This document shows positions 1-7,424 of a stretch of DNA of 64,000 bases, piece by piece. Within the stretch, counting starts at the first letter, position 1; every line of letters starts with the position of its first letter. A program made the translations under genes and the position numbers. The notes under the pieces were generated by a model that did not search any database, was not told where the DNA came from, and saw only the letters and a program-made list of their open reading frames with translations. The DNA is taken from assembly GCF_002551815.1 (NCBI RefSeq), contig NZ_NVPR01000016.1, positions 33,705-97,704 of the forward strand. The letters run 5' to 3'. The stretch is from Bacillus sp. AFS098217 (lineage in GTDB: Bacteria > Bacillota > Bacilli > Bacillales > Bacillaceae_G).

Positions 1-225
1 CGGGTTCTTTTTTATTTTATGAATCATTCTTTTAAAGCTTTAGTATGGTTAGCAAGGTCATTATGTGTGTTTGTCGAATGAATATATAATGAATGTACGT
101 AACTTGAGTAGCAATGCATTAGACTCACCTTTGAAAGAGAAGTACATCTTTTCGTATTATGTCATTGATTGGATTTCAATCCCATATATTATAATAAAAT
201 AGGGCATGTCAAAGGAGACGGTTCC
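1..225. other. Left-edge intergenic stretch
   Basis: No gene is recognisable here. The first bases end in a T-run that looks like the right half of a terminator belonging to a gene outside the window. A TATAAT-like hexamer lies near position 87, but no convincing -35 partner was found. Confidence 0.4.
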
Positions 226-453
226 ATGAAAATCATACATGTTATATTTTATCATTTTCTTTTATGGAGTGGGTTTTCTATTGTGTTATTATTATCGAAC
301 GGTGATAAGTTCCATTATAAAGTGATGCTCTTTTTCGTATTCCTTTATTTAGCATATGTAATTGCTTATATTATTCTCAGTGCAAGAAAACAGGCTTTGT
401 TTCTTACTTGTGCGAATAGTATGCTGTTTTTAATGATATCTTTTCTTTTATAA
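226..453 (+). CDS. Small hydrophobic membrane protein, unknown function
   Basis: The protein is 75 residues and almost entirely hydrophobic. I count about three membrane segments, near residues 5-22, 32-50 and 56-75, with short charged turns (NGDKFH, SARKQ). I place the start at the internal ATG because AAAGGAG lies about eight bases before it; the longer frame from 169 lacks such a site. I do not recognise a family. It lies tail to tail with the DUF1885-like gene, with only three bases between the stops. It is probably an integral membrane protein; no function can be inferred. Confidence 0.6.
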   Translation: MKIIHVIFYHFLLWSGFSIVLLLSNGDKFHYKVMLFFVFLYLAYVIAYIILSARKQALFLTCANSMLFLMISFLL

Positions 454-456
454 AAG

Positions 457-849
457 TTAACGTTTATAAAAATACATTGTTCTTCCATTAAATAATTGTA
501 ATTCCCCTTCTAATTTTTTCGCTAAAAAACGGCAGAACTCATTTGCTTTTCCTTTATCACCAAACGTTGCAGTAGAAGGTAAAGAAAGTTGAATAAAAGT
601 TTGCTCGTTTTCTGTTCCAATCCCTACATAAATAGAAGAATATCGATCATGACTAGATTTCAGTTCCAGCGTCGTGTCTGATGTATTGAGTATCTCGTAA
701 GGAAAAGCAAAGTTTGCATATGCATAACTAACTTGGATGCCAGTCTGAGAGGTGATTTTTTTGTAATACTGAAAAAGCTGCTTTACATCTTCCACTGAAA
801 CAGATTGCTGCTTAGATTTAGGTACAAGTTTAATAAATGCATGTTGCAT
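457..849 (-). CDS. DUF1885-type cytosolic protein
   Basis: This is a 130-residue soluble protein with no signal peptide or membrane segment. The N-terminus (MQHAFIKLVPKS) and overall length resemble the Bacillus DUF1885 family, a small alpha/beta fold of unknown role; the assignment is from memory. A good SD (AGGAGG) lies eight bases upstream of the ATG on the minus strand. It is monocistronic and divergent from the DUF3055-like gene. No catalytic motif is visible. Confidence 0.7.
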   Translation of the reverse strand: MQHAFIKLVPKSKQQSVSVEDVKQLFQYYKKITSQTGIQVSYAYANFAFPYEILNTSDTTLELKSSHDRYSSIYVGIGTENEQTFIQLSLPSTATFGDKGKANEFCRFLAKKLEGELQLFNGRTMYFYKR

Positions 850-981
850 AAAAGGTTTCCTCCTGACTTCATGTATGTTGTTATTTTAACACTGTTGTAA
901 ATTTTTTGACAATTAAAGGGATCTATCTTTTTTTGTTTAATATATATGAGTAGAGAGTATTATTTAGAAAGGAGGAAGTAA

Positions 982-1278
982 ATGTTTGAAAAATTGTATG
1001 ATGAACATGAAAGTGTGCAGGTGCGTTTTTTAGGGTTTATGACACATGAAAATCGCTATGATTTTGGAGTCATCTATACAAATATGTTTTTTGGGAAGCC
1101 TCTTGTGGTTTGTATGCAAACAGGACGAGCGACTCTCCTTGGACCAGATGATGTAGAAAATGTTCAACATTTACAAGAAGTTTTCAAACTAGGATCAGAG
1201 GAAGAGGCTGATGATTTAGCACAATTTTTTAAATTTCTTGTTCCACATACTTCCTTACATGCGGAGTATGAAGAATAA
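982..1278 (+). CDS. DUF3055-type small protein
   Basis: The product is 98 residues, soluble and acidic at its C-terminus. The RFLGF..ENRYDFGVIYT and LLGPDDVEN patterns resemble the DUF3055 family of Bacillus (small single-domain proteins of unknown function); this is from memory. A strong SD (AAAGGAGG) lies seven bases before the ATG. A weak hairpin with a T-run follows at 1287-1321, so it is probably a single-gene transcript. No regulatory motif specific to it is seen. Confidence 0.75.
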   Translation: MFEKLYDEHESVQVRFLGFMTHENRYDFGVIYTNMFFGKPLVVCMQTGRATLLGPDDVENVQHLQEVFKLGSEEEADDLAQFFKFLVPHTSLHAEYEE

Positions 1279-1286
1279 ATAAGAAG

Positions 1287-1321
1287 AAACAGTCGTACTT
1301 ATATGATATGGCTGTTTTTTT
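1287..1321 (+). terminator. Terminator after the DUF3055-like gene
   Basis: An imperfect 8-bp stem (AAACAGTC with GGCTGTTT, one G-U pair) encloses a 15-base loop and is followed by a run of seven T. It is the natural end of the preceding gene and isolates the sr1p promoter from it. Confidence 0.6.
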
Positions 1322-1361
1322 GTGTTATTATCTCATACTAATATAAATTTTAAAAAATAAA

Positions 1362-1372
1362 TGTGCTATACT
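1362..1372 (+). promoter_or_regulatory. CcpN-type operator, sr1p distal site
   Basis: The 11-mer TGTGCTATACT fits the B. subtilis CcpN consensus as I remember it (TRTGHYATAYW) at every position. It sits ten bases upstream of the -35 box of the sr1p promoter. CcpN is the repressor of gluconeogenic genes and of SR1 in B. subtilis, so site and gene agree. Confidence 0.75.
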
Positions 1373-1382
1373 CAAAAACCTA

Positions 1383-1411
1383 TTGACGTAAAAAGTATAA
1401 CATATTAAAAT
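1383..1411 (+). promoter_or_regulatory. SigA promoter of the sr1p cluster
   Basis: TTGACG at 1383-1388 and TAAAAT at 1406-1411 are separated by exactly 17 bases. This would place the transcript start near 1418, ahead of three SR1P reading frames that end at one terminator. The two CcpN-type sites flank the -35 box and abut the -10 box, a repressor layout. Confidence 0.8.
1394..1404 (-). promoter_or_regulatory. CcpN-type operator, sr1p proximal site
   Basis: On the minus strand the 11-mer reads TATGTTATACT, again a full match to the recalled CcpN consensus. It lies in the promoter spacer and ends two bases before the -10 hexamer. It points toward the distal site, with starts 32 bases apart, about three helical turns. 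Confidence 0.75.
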
Positions 1412-1476
1412 AAAGACAGAAAGTTAAGCGGTTACAAAAAAGTTTTTGGGATTATAAACTTAGGGGGAAATGAAAA

Positions 1477-1605
1477 ATGGGAACAATCGTATGTCAAGAT
1501 TGTGAAAGTACAATTGCACACTTCGAGGATGAGAAAGTAACGGTACTTTACGGGAAATGTGGATCTTGCGGATGTGATCACAAAGAGCATACAACGGCCC
1601 AGTAA
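1477..1605 (+). CDS. sr1p: SR1P peptide, copy 1
   Basis: The 42-residue peptide begins MGTIVCQDCE and carries CxxC near residues 6-9 and a CGSCGC cluster near 28-33. It closely matches the peptide encoded by the dual-function RNA SR1 of B. subtilis, which binds the glyceraldehyde-3-phosphate dehydrogenase GapA and aids RNA turnover. SR1 lies beside speA in B. subtilis, and speA is also close here. A GGGGG-type SD precedes the ATG. This is the first of three tandem copies and the only one with the CGSCGC spacing; the later copies have one extra residue. Confidence 0.85.
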   Translation: MGTIVCQDCESTIAHFEDEKVTVLYGKCGSCGCDHKEHTTAQ

Positions 1606-1666
1606 TATATAGGAATCTTGCAACTAAAAAAGTTTTTAGGACCATAAACTTAGGAGGAAATAAAAA

Positions 1667-1798
1667 ATGGGAACAATCGTATGTCAAGTTTGTGAAGGAA
1701 CAATTGCACACTTTGAAGATGAAAAAACAACAGTACTTTACGGGAAATGTGGATCTCATTGCGAATGTGATCACAAGGAACATACAACGGCCCGATAA
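1667..1798 (+). CDS. sr1p: SR1P peptide, copy 2
   Basis: This 43-residue peptide shares most positions with copy 1 but carries CQVC in place of CQDC and CGSHCEC in place of CGSCGC, so one residue is inserted in the second cysteine cluster. It ends in TTAR rather than TTAQ. The upstream 40 bases, including the SD (TAGGAGG), also repeat those of copy 1, showing that the duplicated unit is about 190 bases and includes the translation signal. It likely makes a second GapA-binding peptide. Confidence 0.85.
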   Translation: MGTIVCQVCEGTIAHFEDEKTTVLYGKCGSHCECDHKEHTTAR

Positions 1799-1854
1799 TA
1801 TATAGAGACGTATAAAAAAGGTCTAGGAAGTATAAATTTAGGGGGAAATAGAAA

Positions 1855-1986
1855 ATGGGAACAATCGTATGTCAAGTTTGTGAAGGAACAATTGCACACT
1901 TTGAAGATGAAAAAACAACAGTACTTTACGGGAAATGTGGATCTCATTGCGAATGTAATCACAAGGAGCATACAAAAGCCCAGTAA
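1855..1986 (+). CDS. sr1p: SR1P peptide, copy 3
   Basis: This 43-residue peptide is nearly identical to copy 2, differing only at CNHKEHTKAQ in the tail. Copies 2 and 3 therefore split most recently. It has its own GGGGG-type SD and ends just before the shared terminator. No promoter is obvious in front of it, so all three are expected on one transcript of about 600 bases. Confidence 0.85.
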   Translation: MGTIVCQVCEGTIAHFEDEKTTVLYGKCGSHCECNHKEHTKAQ

Positions 1987-1992
1987 TAGAGT

Positions 1993-2020
1993 AAAACGCC
2001 TGCATCTGCAGGCGTTTTTT
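1993..2020. terminator. Shared terminator of sr1p cluster and tgl
   Basis: A perfect ACGCCTGCA / TGCAGGCGT stem with a two-base loop is followed by six T on the plus strand and a shorter T-run on the minus strand. It ends the sr1p transcript; the tgl stop codon lies at its right edge, so it probably works for both converging transcripts. Confidence 0.85.
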
Positions 2021-2849
2021 AGTAGATAGTAGTTGTGTGACCAATTGTTGCAACGATTGCATCATCTCTAATAGGGATAAATCCTAGCGTTGTTTGTAGA
2101 TTGCTTGTAGAAGCATGTTGGCTCATGAGGCGGCTATCTATACGTGTAATAAAATCAGTTAAGTATGCTGAAATAAAGGCATATGGAATTCTTCGGTCAT
2201 TTAATAGATAAATAATTTGTTCTTTTGTTTTTACACCTACACCGTGACCATAATAAAAGTAATTCCCTAAATAAATTGCATTTTCTCCTTGCCATTCAAT
2301 CGAAGCTGGATTCACTTGTGGATTTTTAAAGTAAACAAGGTCACCGGGAACGATATCGCCACCTGTTTTTGTTATTAATTTTAGGTCATGATCATAATCC
2401 CATGTATAGAGTAAGAGGTTTGCAAATAGATGGTTGAACGTTTCTTCATCATATAATGCTAATAGCGCTTTATAAAAAATAATAATCATTGCTGTTGCAC
2501 ACTCTGTGCCATACATTTTTCCATTTTTAAAAATATCTCGTATCGCGACGGAAGATGGTACGCCAGGGCGTAATTGAAATCCTCCCAGTGATGTTCTTTG
2601 CCAAAACTCAGGATTGCAAAAGGATTGCTGAAATGTCCGAAACTGAAATCCACTTTGAAAAAGTTCTAATGCAGAAGTAATAATGTTAATTCGTAAATTT
2701 AGATCAAAGCTAAGTTCATCAGCTGTTCGGAAGGAGTATACTTCTTGATTTCCAGTCATAATGGCTAAAATTTGTTGTTTCTCAGTAGCAAACGGTTCGT
2801 TTTCATTTGTGATATAAGGATGTACAATAGAGCGACCAATCACAATCAT
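2019..2849 (-). CDS. tgl: Spore coat protein-glutamine gamma-glutamyltransferase
   Basis: The enzyme forms epsilon-(gamma-glutamyl)lysine crosslinks between coat proteins of the developing spore in the mother cell. The 276-residue protein has the Tgl catalytic segment GTECATAM with the nucleophile at Cys117, aligned with the known catalytic cysteine of the B. subtilis enzyme. Length is somewhat above the 245 residues of the B. subtilis protein, as I remember is usual in the cereus group. No signal peptide is visible. It lies downstream of speA on the same strand, but the speA terminator separates them. Confidence 0.93.
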   Translation of the reverse strand: MIVIGRSIVHPYITNENEPFATEKQQILAIMTGNQEVYSFRTADELSFDLNLRINIITSALELFQSGFQFRTFQQSFCNPEFWQRTSLGGFQLRPGVPSSVAIRDIFKNGKMYGTECATAMIIIFYKALLALYDEETFNHLFANLLLYTWDYDHDLKLITKTGGDIVPGDLVYFKNPQVNPASIEWQGENAIYLGNYFYYGHGVGVKTKEQIIYLLNDRRIPYAFISAYLTDFITRIDSRLMSQHASTSNLQTTLGFIPIRDDAIVATIGHTTTIY

Positions 2850-2911
2850 AATGGTATCCCCACCTATACGTTACATTCTCTAGTATCGTATGAATAAACG
2901 AAAAAATGGTG

Positions 2912-2940
2912 AAAAAAAAGCCTATCAACTGATAGGCTTG
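2912..2940 (-). terminator. Terminator of speA
   Basis: A 10-bp stem (AAGCCTATCA / TGATAGGCTT) is followed by eight T on the minus strand. The speA stop codon lies inside the stem, a compact arrangement. Confidence 0.85.
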
Positions 2941-4397
2941 TATTCTTTAATAACACGTAATGTTTGTAACGTCATATCTTCAGGACCTTGTACTGGTAGA
3001 CCAGCTTCTAAATTTTTATGAATATAATCTAAGTTTTCTTGTGTAATAATTTCACCCGGAGTAAAGATTGGAATCCCTGGTGGATAAACCATAACAAAAT
3101 CAGCTATAATGCGGCCAGCAGCATTTTCAAACGAGATAACCTCTGTTTCTGAATAAAAGGCATCTCGAGGAGAGAGAGCAAGTACAGGAATTTCTGGAAT
3201 TTCAACTTGTACTTGAACACCTTTGTCGGCTCTATGTTTAAATGTCGTTGCCATTTCTTGTAAGGCTCTAATAAGAATGTTTGTTTCATCTTCTGTATCG
3301 CCTAGTGTAACAAGACATAGAATGTTATATAAGTCTGAGAGCTCAACTTCAATATTGTAATGTTCTCTTAACCATACTTCTGCTTCATGACCTGTAATTC
3401 CTAAGTCCTTTACAGACACAATTAGCTTTGTTGGATCATAGCTAAACGTGGCATCTGTACCTAACATTTCTTTTCCGGGACAATCAAGATGTTCAATATC
3501 GTTTATGGCGTCACGAACATGCTCAGCTAGCTGTATTGTTTTTGTTATTAATACTTTTCCTTCAGTTGCAAGTCTTTTTCTCGCAACATCAAGGGAAGCT
3601 AGCAAAATGTAAGAAGTCGATGTAGTTGTAAGCATACTAATAATCGATTGGACATGTTTTACATTTACGAGGCCTTCTTTTACATTTAAAATAGAGCTTT
3701 GTGTTAATGATCCGCCTAGCTTATGAACACTTGTCGCTGCCATATCTGCACCCGCTTGCATAGCTGACATCGGTAATTCATCATGAAAATGGATGTGGAC
3801 ACCGTGAGCTTCATCAACTAATACAGGTATTTCGTAGGAATGAGCTAATTCTACAATTTGCTGCAGGTCTGCGGCGAATCCAAAATATGTTGGATTAATA
3901 ACGAGTAATCCTTTTGCATCTGTGTGTTCCTCAAGTGCTTTTTTTACGGATTGAATCGTAATCCCGTGTGAAATACCGAGTTTCGGATCGATTTCAGGAT
4001 GAATGAAAATTGGTTTTGCACCTGAGAAAATAATGGCTGACATTACAGATTTATGAACGTTTCGCGGTACGAGAATTTTATCTCCTGGGCCACAAACACT
4101 CATCACCATTGTCATAATTGCTCCGCTTGTACCTTGAACTGAAAAGAAAGTATGATCTGCACCGAACGCAGTAGCTGCTAAATCCTGTGCTTCTTTAATC
4201 ATACCTTTTGGATGATGTAAATCATCGAGCGGCGCAATGTTAATTAAATCAATTGCTAATGCATTATGCCCAATAAATTCGCGAAATACAGGATCCATTC
4301 CCTGTCCTTTTTTATGACCTGGAATATGGAATTGAATAGGATTTCGCTTACTGTGCTCTACTAAAGCGGTAAACAATGGTGTTTTGTATTGGGACAA
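2925..4397 (-). CDS. speA: Arginine decarboxylase (Orn/Lys/Arg class I)
   Basis: This PLP enzyme converts arginine to agmatine, the first step of polyamine synthesis in Bacillus. The fold-type I motif SVHKLGGSLTQSS holds the PLP lysine, preceded by VDEAHGVHIHFHDELP, and the N-terminus has the family pattern FHIPGHKKG. I start at TTG 4397 (MSQYKTPL), giving 490 residues, the length of the B. subtilis enzyme. The in-frame GTG at 4406 is part of the SD (AAGGGGTG). The gene is monocistronic with its own terminator. Its neighbourhood next to SR1P is conserved with B. subtilis. Confidence 0.93.
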   Translation of the reverse strand: MSQYKTPLFTALVEHSKRNPIQFHIPGHKKGQGMDPVFREFIGHNALAIDLINIAPLDDLHHPKGMIKEAQDLAATAFGADHTFFSVQGTSGAIMTMVMSVCGPGDKILVPRNVHKSVMSAIIFSGAKPIFIHPEIDPKLGISHGITIQSVKKALEEHTDAKGLLVINPTYFGFAADLQQIVELAHSYEIPVLVDEAHGVHIHFHDELPMSAMQAGADMAATSVHKLGGSLTQSSILNVKEGLVNVKHVQSIISMLTTTSTSYILLASLDVARKRLATEGKVLITKTIQLAEHVRDAINDIEHLDCPGKEMLGTDATFSYDPTKLIVSVKDLGITGHEAEVWLREHYNIEVELSDLYNILCLVTLGDTEDETNILIRALQEMATTFKHRADKGVQVQVEIPEIPVLALSPRDAFYSETEVISFENAAGRIIADFVMVYPPGIPIFTPGEIITQENLDYIHKNLEAGLPVQGPEDMTLQTLRVIKEYKPIS

Positions 4398-4804
4398 TCT
4401 ATACACCCCTTCTTCTTTGAAATATTTATTATGCTTTGTTTTATGACATCTTGTTCAATAAGAAAGTTATCTTCCCTTGTATAGTTATATAACGATCTCT
4501 AAGAACTAGATTCGTTTTACTTACCATTCATAAAAAAGTTTTTTGAAATGGAAGTTTCACTTTATTTTCTATAAAACAAAAGCATTATATCACCAATAAT
4601 TATAGATGTATAGAAAAATATCATTTTTAGCGTATGTATGATTTCTAGTCATTCAATTTTATTTTTCATTTTTCTCATAGAGGAAGACAATTCTATAAAA
4701 AAAGAGAAATAGTGTATAATGCAAAGTGGCTATACCAAAGGATGAAATTGTAATCTTTAAGGTAGCATAATAACAAAACAACAAAAGATAGATGAGGTGT
4801 AAGA
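4398..4804. promoter_or_regulatory. Divergent intergenic region speA/yktA
   Basis: About 400 bases separate the divergent genes. A TATAAT hexamer at 4715-4720 with a weak TTCTAT upstream is the likely yktA promoter. I found no clear speA promoter, no hairpin with a T-run and no reading frame worth reporting in the rest, which is very AT-rich. Confidence 0.45.
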
Positions 4805-5074
4805 ATGGAATATCAATATCCACTTGATTATGATTGGTCGAACGAGGAAATGATTGCGATTGTGAAATTTTATGAGGCGATTGAAAAGGTATATGAAAAA
4901 GGAATTGTTAGAGAAGAATTGATGGGATTGTATCGTAGGTTTAAAGAGATTGTTCCATCGAAAGCGGAAGAGAAGAAAATTGATAAAGAGTTTCAAGAGG
5001 TAAGTGGATATTCTATATATCGTGCCATGCAAAAAGCGAAAGAAGTAGAAGAACAAAAGATTGTTAAAATATAA
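4805..5074 (+). CDS. yktA: UPF0223 family protein YktA
   Basis: The 89-residue, charged, helical protein has the UPF0223 signature [17 protein letters not shown] and [14 protein letters not shown]. It is cytosolic with no membrane segment. The start ATG follows a GATGAGGTG-type SD. Function is unknown. It sits between speA and convergent yktB exactly as in B. subtilis, supporting the assignment. Confidence 0.9.
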   Translation: MEYQYPLDYDWSNEEMIAIVKFYEAIEKVYEKGIVREELMGLYRRFKEIVPSKAEEKKIDKEFQEVSGYSIYRAMQKAKEVEEQKIVKI

Positions 5075-5082
5075 AAAAGATT

Positions 5083-5111
5083 TTGAAAAATAAAAATTGA
5101 AGTGCTATAAT
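5083..5111 (+). promoter_or_regulatory. Near-consensus extended SigA promoter
   Basis: TTGAAA at 5083-5088, a 17-base spacer, and TATAAT at 5106-5111 preceded by TG-n make a strong extended -10 promoter. Its expected start near 5118 is only about ten bases from a hairpin at 5126-5152, and no gene follows on this strand before 5992. See findings. Confidence 0.55.
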
Positions 5112-5125
5112 GTGATAACAACTAA

Positions 5126-5152
5126 AAACGGACAATATATATTGTCCGTTTT
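5126..5152. terminator. Bidirectional terminator between yktA and yktB
   Basis: A 12-bp perfect stem (AAAACGGACAAT / ATTGTCCGTTTT) with a four-base loop has T-runs on both strands. It can stop yktA from the left and yktB from the right. Confidence 0.8.
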
Positions 5153-5155
5153 CTA

Positions 5156-5782
5156 CTATCGATTACAAATTTTATATAAAGGAAGGAGTGATTGCATCGT
5201 AGATTCAACCTTGGCAAGAAATTGTTCATTGGTCATTTCTGAAAATTCTTCTGGCGAGATATGAATACCGACTAATAGCTCTGCTTTCTTTACAGTGGCT
5301 AAGCGTTCGATCATTTTTTGTAAATCTTTCGATTCTAATATGTTATGTGATTTTACACTTGGTTTAGTATGGTCAATGGACCAAACGAAGTCATTTGGTA
5401 TATTTGTTTTTAAATCATTTAAATGTTCTAAGAAGGCATGAGCCGCTTCCACTTTTTGCGGACACTCATAGATTAAACCAAAGTATATGAAGGCATGGGT
5501 ACCCCATAAGCCAATTTGAAAATGTGGTAACATCTTATACCCGCGTTTATTTGTTGAAAAAGCAACCCAAGTATCGTTTGGTGGATTGACTTTGCGGCGT
5601 GCGTGTTTCGCTACATGGTAGAAAAAAGTTTCCCCAGTTTGCTCGGATAAATAATGGGAAAATTGTTCGCCTAAAGCTTCTAATTTTGGATGAATATTTG
5701 TTTTAATAGCATTCATTCGTTCTTCAAGACCATCAACAGAAAAAACAGCAAAGTCAGTTGATTTAAATGTTTGTAATGTCAT
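5156..5782 (-). CDS. yktB: UPF0637 family protein YktB
   Basis: The 208-residue protein resembles YktB (UPF0637/DUF1054), judged by the conserved stretches [17 protein letters not shown] and [16 protein letters not shown] and by position. It is soluble, with no recognised catalytic site, and of unknown function. The ATG follows a GGAGGAAC SD on the minus strand. It is convergent with yktA through the shared hairpin. Confidence 0.88.
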   Translation of the reverse strand: MTLQTFKSTDFAVFSVDGLEERMNAIKTNIHPKLEALGEQFSHYLSEQTGETFFYHVAKHARRKVNPPNDTWVAFSTNKRGYKMLPHFQIGLWGTHAFIYFGLIYECPQKVEAAHAFLEHLNDLKTNIPNDFVWSIDHTKPSVKSHNILESKDLQKMIERLATVKKAELLVGIHISPEEFSEMTNEQFLAKVESTMQSLLPLYKICNR

Positions 5783-5991
5783 GACAGTTCCTCCAACTCC
5801 TAGTTTGTTTTTTTATTTTAGCATAGCTTGTACGATTCATAAAAAAACAGCACAAAAAAATTTCAGTAAAAAAAATATAATTTTGTTGCATAGATGATTT
5901 ATCCAACATAGTATAGTATAAAACAAAAAATCAGAAAATTAAGTTAATTCTAGTCCGAGGGCAGACGAATATTGGGAGGAGGCAAATAAAA

Positions 5992-6180
5992 ATGAGACAG
6001 GTGATTAATGCGTTAAAGAGAACAGATGCTGAAAAGAGAATTCCGGTATTGAGATTGGAATTAGATTATGAATTAGCGACTTTATATGATGCTATGATGG
6101 AGAATGATAATCAGAAAAAAGAAGAGTGCGTACAAAAATTAGAAGTGCTAAGACTTGAAATGATTCGTTTAGAAGCGTAA
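5992..6180 (+). CDS. Small coiled-coil protein in ykzI position
   Basis: The 62-residue protein is highly charged and helical, with heptad-like leucines (LRLELDYELATLYDAM, VQKLEVLRLEMIRLEA), so a short coiled coil is likely. GGGAGGAGG precedes the ATG. Its place between yktB and the suhB-type gene matches ykzI of B. subtilis; the similarity itself is from memory, so I leave the symbol blank. A terminator follows at 6211-6237. Confidence 0.7.
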   Translation: MRQVINALKRTDAEKRIPVLRLELDYELATLYDAMMENDNQKKEECVQKLEVLRLEMIRLEA

Positions 6181-6210
6181 TAATAGTATATGTATAAAAA
6201 TTTAGTTGGT

Positions 6211-6237
6211 GCGAACCTTATAAAGGGTTCGTTTTTT
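6211..6237 (+). terminator. Terminator after the ykzI-like gene
   Basis: CGAACC pairs with GGTTCG around an eight-base loop, followed by six T. The suhB-type gene begins 33 bases later, so partial read-through is possible. Confidence 0.6.
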
Positions 6238-6269
6238 CTGTGAACAGTATAGATCGAGGTGTTTAAAAT

Positions 6270-7061
6270 ATGCAAGAGGTATGGAAAGAAATCGATACAC
6301 ATGCAAAACAGTGGATTCGAGAAGCTGGGGAACGTTTAATGGCATCGTTGAAAAAATCACTTATTGTAGAAACGAAGTCAAATGTCACTGATCTAGTAAC
6401 AAATATGGACCGAGAAATAGAACAGTTTTTAATTGGGAAAATTAAAGAAACATTCCCGGATCATTATATTTTAGGAGAAGAAGGATATGGAGACAAAATC
6501 ACTTCTCCGAATGGGGTTGTTTGGTTAATTGATCCAATTGATGGTACGATGAATTTTGTTCATCAAAAAAGAAATTTCGCAATTTCGATTGGCATTTATG
6601 AGAACGGTATCGGAAAAATTGGCCTCATCTATGATCCGGTTCATGACGAACTGTATCATGCTATAAAGGGGGAAGGAGCATTTTGTAACGGTATAACCAT
6701 TCCTACTTTAGAGAAAGGTACAGTAGAAAACGGAATTATCGCTTTAAATGCTACGTGGCTTACTGATAATCCATTACTTAATATGGAAAAAATGATGAAG
6801 CTCGTGAAAAAAGCACGAGGAACACGCTCATATGGTTGCGCAGCACTAGAAATGGTATATGTTGCAACAGGGAGATTAGATGCTTACGTGACGCCGCGAT
6901 TATCTCCTTGGGATTTTGGTGGAGGGCTAATCATTGTAGAAGAAGTTGATGGCAAAGTAACGACATTTGCTGGTAAAGCAATTTCTATTGTAGAAAAAAG
7001 TAGTGTATTAGTTGCGAAGCCGGGAGTATATGAAGAGTTATTACCATTTGTATCACAGTAA
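6270..7061 (+). CDS. suhB: Inositol-1-monophosphatase family protein
   Basis: The 263-residue enzyme belongs to the Mg-dependent sugar phosphatase superfamily. All metal-site motifs are visible: Glu70-Glu71 (GEEGYGD), Asp88-Pro-Ile-Asp91-Gly-Thr, and the C-terminal SPWDFGGG. It corresponds to YktC of B. subtilis. The physiological substrate in Bacillus is uncertain (inositol phosphate or a related sugar phosphate). The ATG follows GAGGTG. B. subtilis has ylaA-E in the stretch after this gene, and those genes are missing here. Confidence 0.9.
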   Translation: MQEVWKEIDTHAKQWIREAGERLMASLKKSLIVETKSNVTDLVTNMDREIEQFLIGKIKETFPDHYILGEEGYGDKITSPNGVVWLIDPIDGTMNFVHQKRNFAISIGIYENGIGKIGLIYDPVHDELYHAIKGEGAFCNGITIPTLEKGTVENGIIALNATWLTDNPLLNMEKMMKLVKKARGTRSYGCAALEMVYVATGRLDAYVTPRLSPWDFGGGLIIVEEVDGKVTTFAGKAISIVEKSSVLVAKPGVYEELLPFVSQ

Positions 7062-7062
7062 C

Positions 7063-7101
7063 AAAAAAAGTAAGAGGCTACGAAAAGCTTCTTACTTTTT
7101 A
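7063..7101. terminator. Bidirectional terminator suhB/ylaF
   Basis: AGTAAGAGGCT pairs with AGCTTCTTACT, with A- and T-runs on both flanks. It serves the converging suhB-type and ylaF transcripts. Confidence 0.8.
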
Positions 7102-7104
7102 CTG

Positions 7105-7284
7105 TTACTGTGATTTACGCATTTTTCGTTTTGTTACAAATCCGTATCCAACTGTAACAAATGTTCCGATAATGCAAATAATAACACCGATGGGACTATT
7201 TTCAGCAATCATAATTCCAATGCCAATTAAGAAAATAACACCGATAATAGCTATTAATAAAAAGCGATATTGAATGTGTTCCAT
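7105..7284 (-). CDS. ylaF: Small membrane protein YlaF
   Basis: Two membrane helices (about residues 8-26 and 32-50) and a basic tail (TKRKMRKSQ) fill the 59 residues. I start at the ATG at 7284 (MEHIQYRF) because GGAGGGTG lies seven bases upstream; the longer frame to 7332 has no SD. Length and position directly before bipA match B. subtilis YlaF. Function is unknown. Confidence 0.8.
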   Translation of the reverse strand: MEHIQYRFLLIAIIGVIFLIGIGIMIAENSPIGVIICIIGTFVTVGYGFVTKRKMRKSQ

Positions 7285-7424
7285 ATCTTCACCCTCCAAT
7301 CTCATTTTACTTTCACAAAAGTAAGAATACAACTATATTTTCATTCTTGATTTTATTTTGATTGCCATTGTATCCCCTTCGCTCTTATAATAGAGAAGGA
7401 TTAAAAAGACACTAGGAGTTGGAC

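Larger units (their letters stand above)
1437..1986 (+). repeat. Tandem triplication carrying SR1P genes
   Basis: Three direct repeats of roughly 170-190 bases begin near 1437, 1630 and 1815. Each holds an A-rich segment, a TAAACTTAGG-like segment, an SD and an SR1P frame. Units 2 and 3 are more alike than either is to unit 1. The minus-strand open frames across this block are shadows of the repeat. Confidence 0.85.

Noticed and set aside
1432-2065. Several overlapping minus-strand open frames over the SR1P repeats
   Set aside because: They mirror the tandem repeat, have no SD and are Phe/Cys-rich translations of the antisense of sr1p. The plus-strand SR1P frames explain the sequence.
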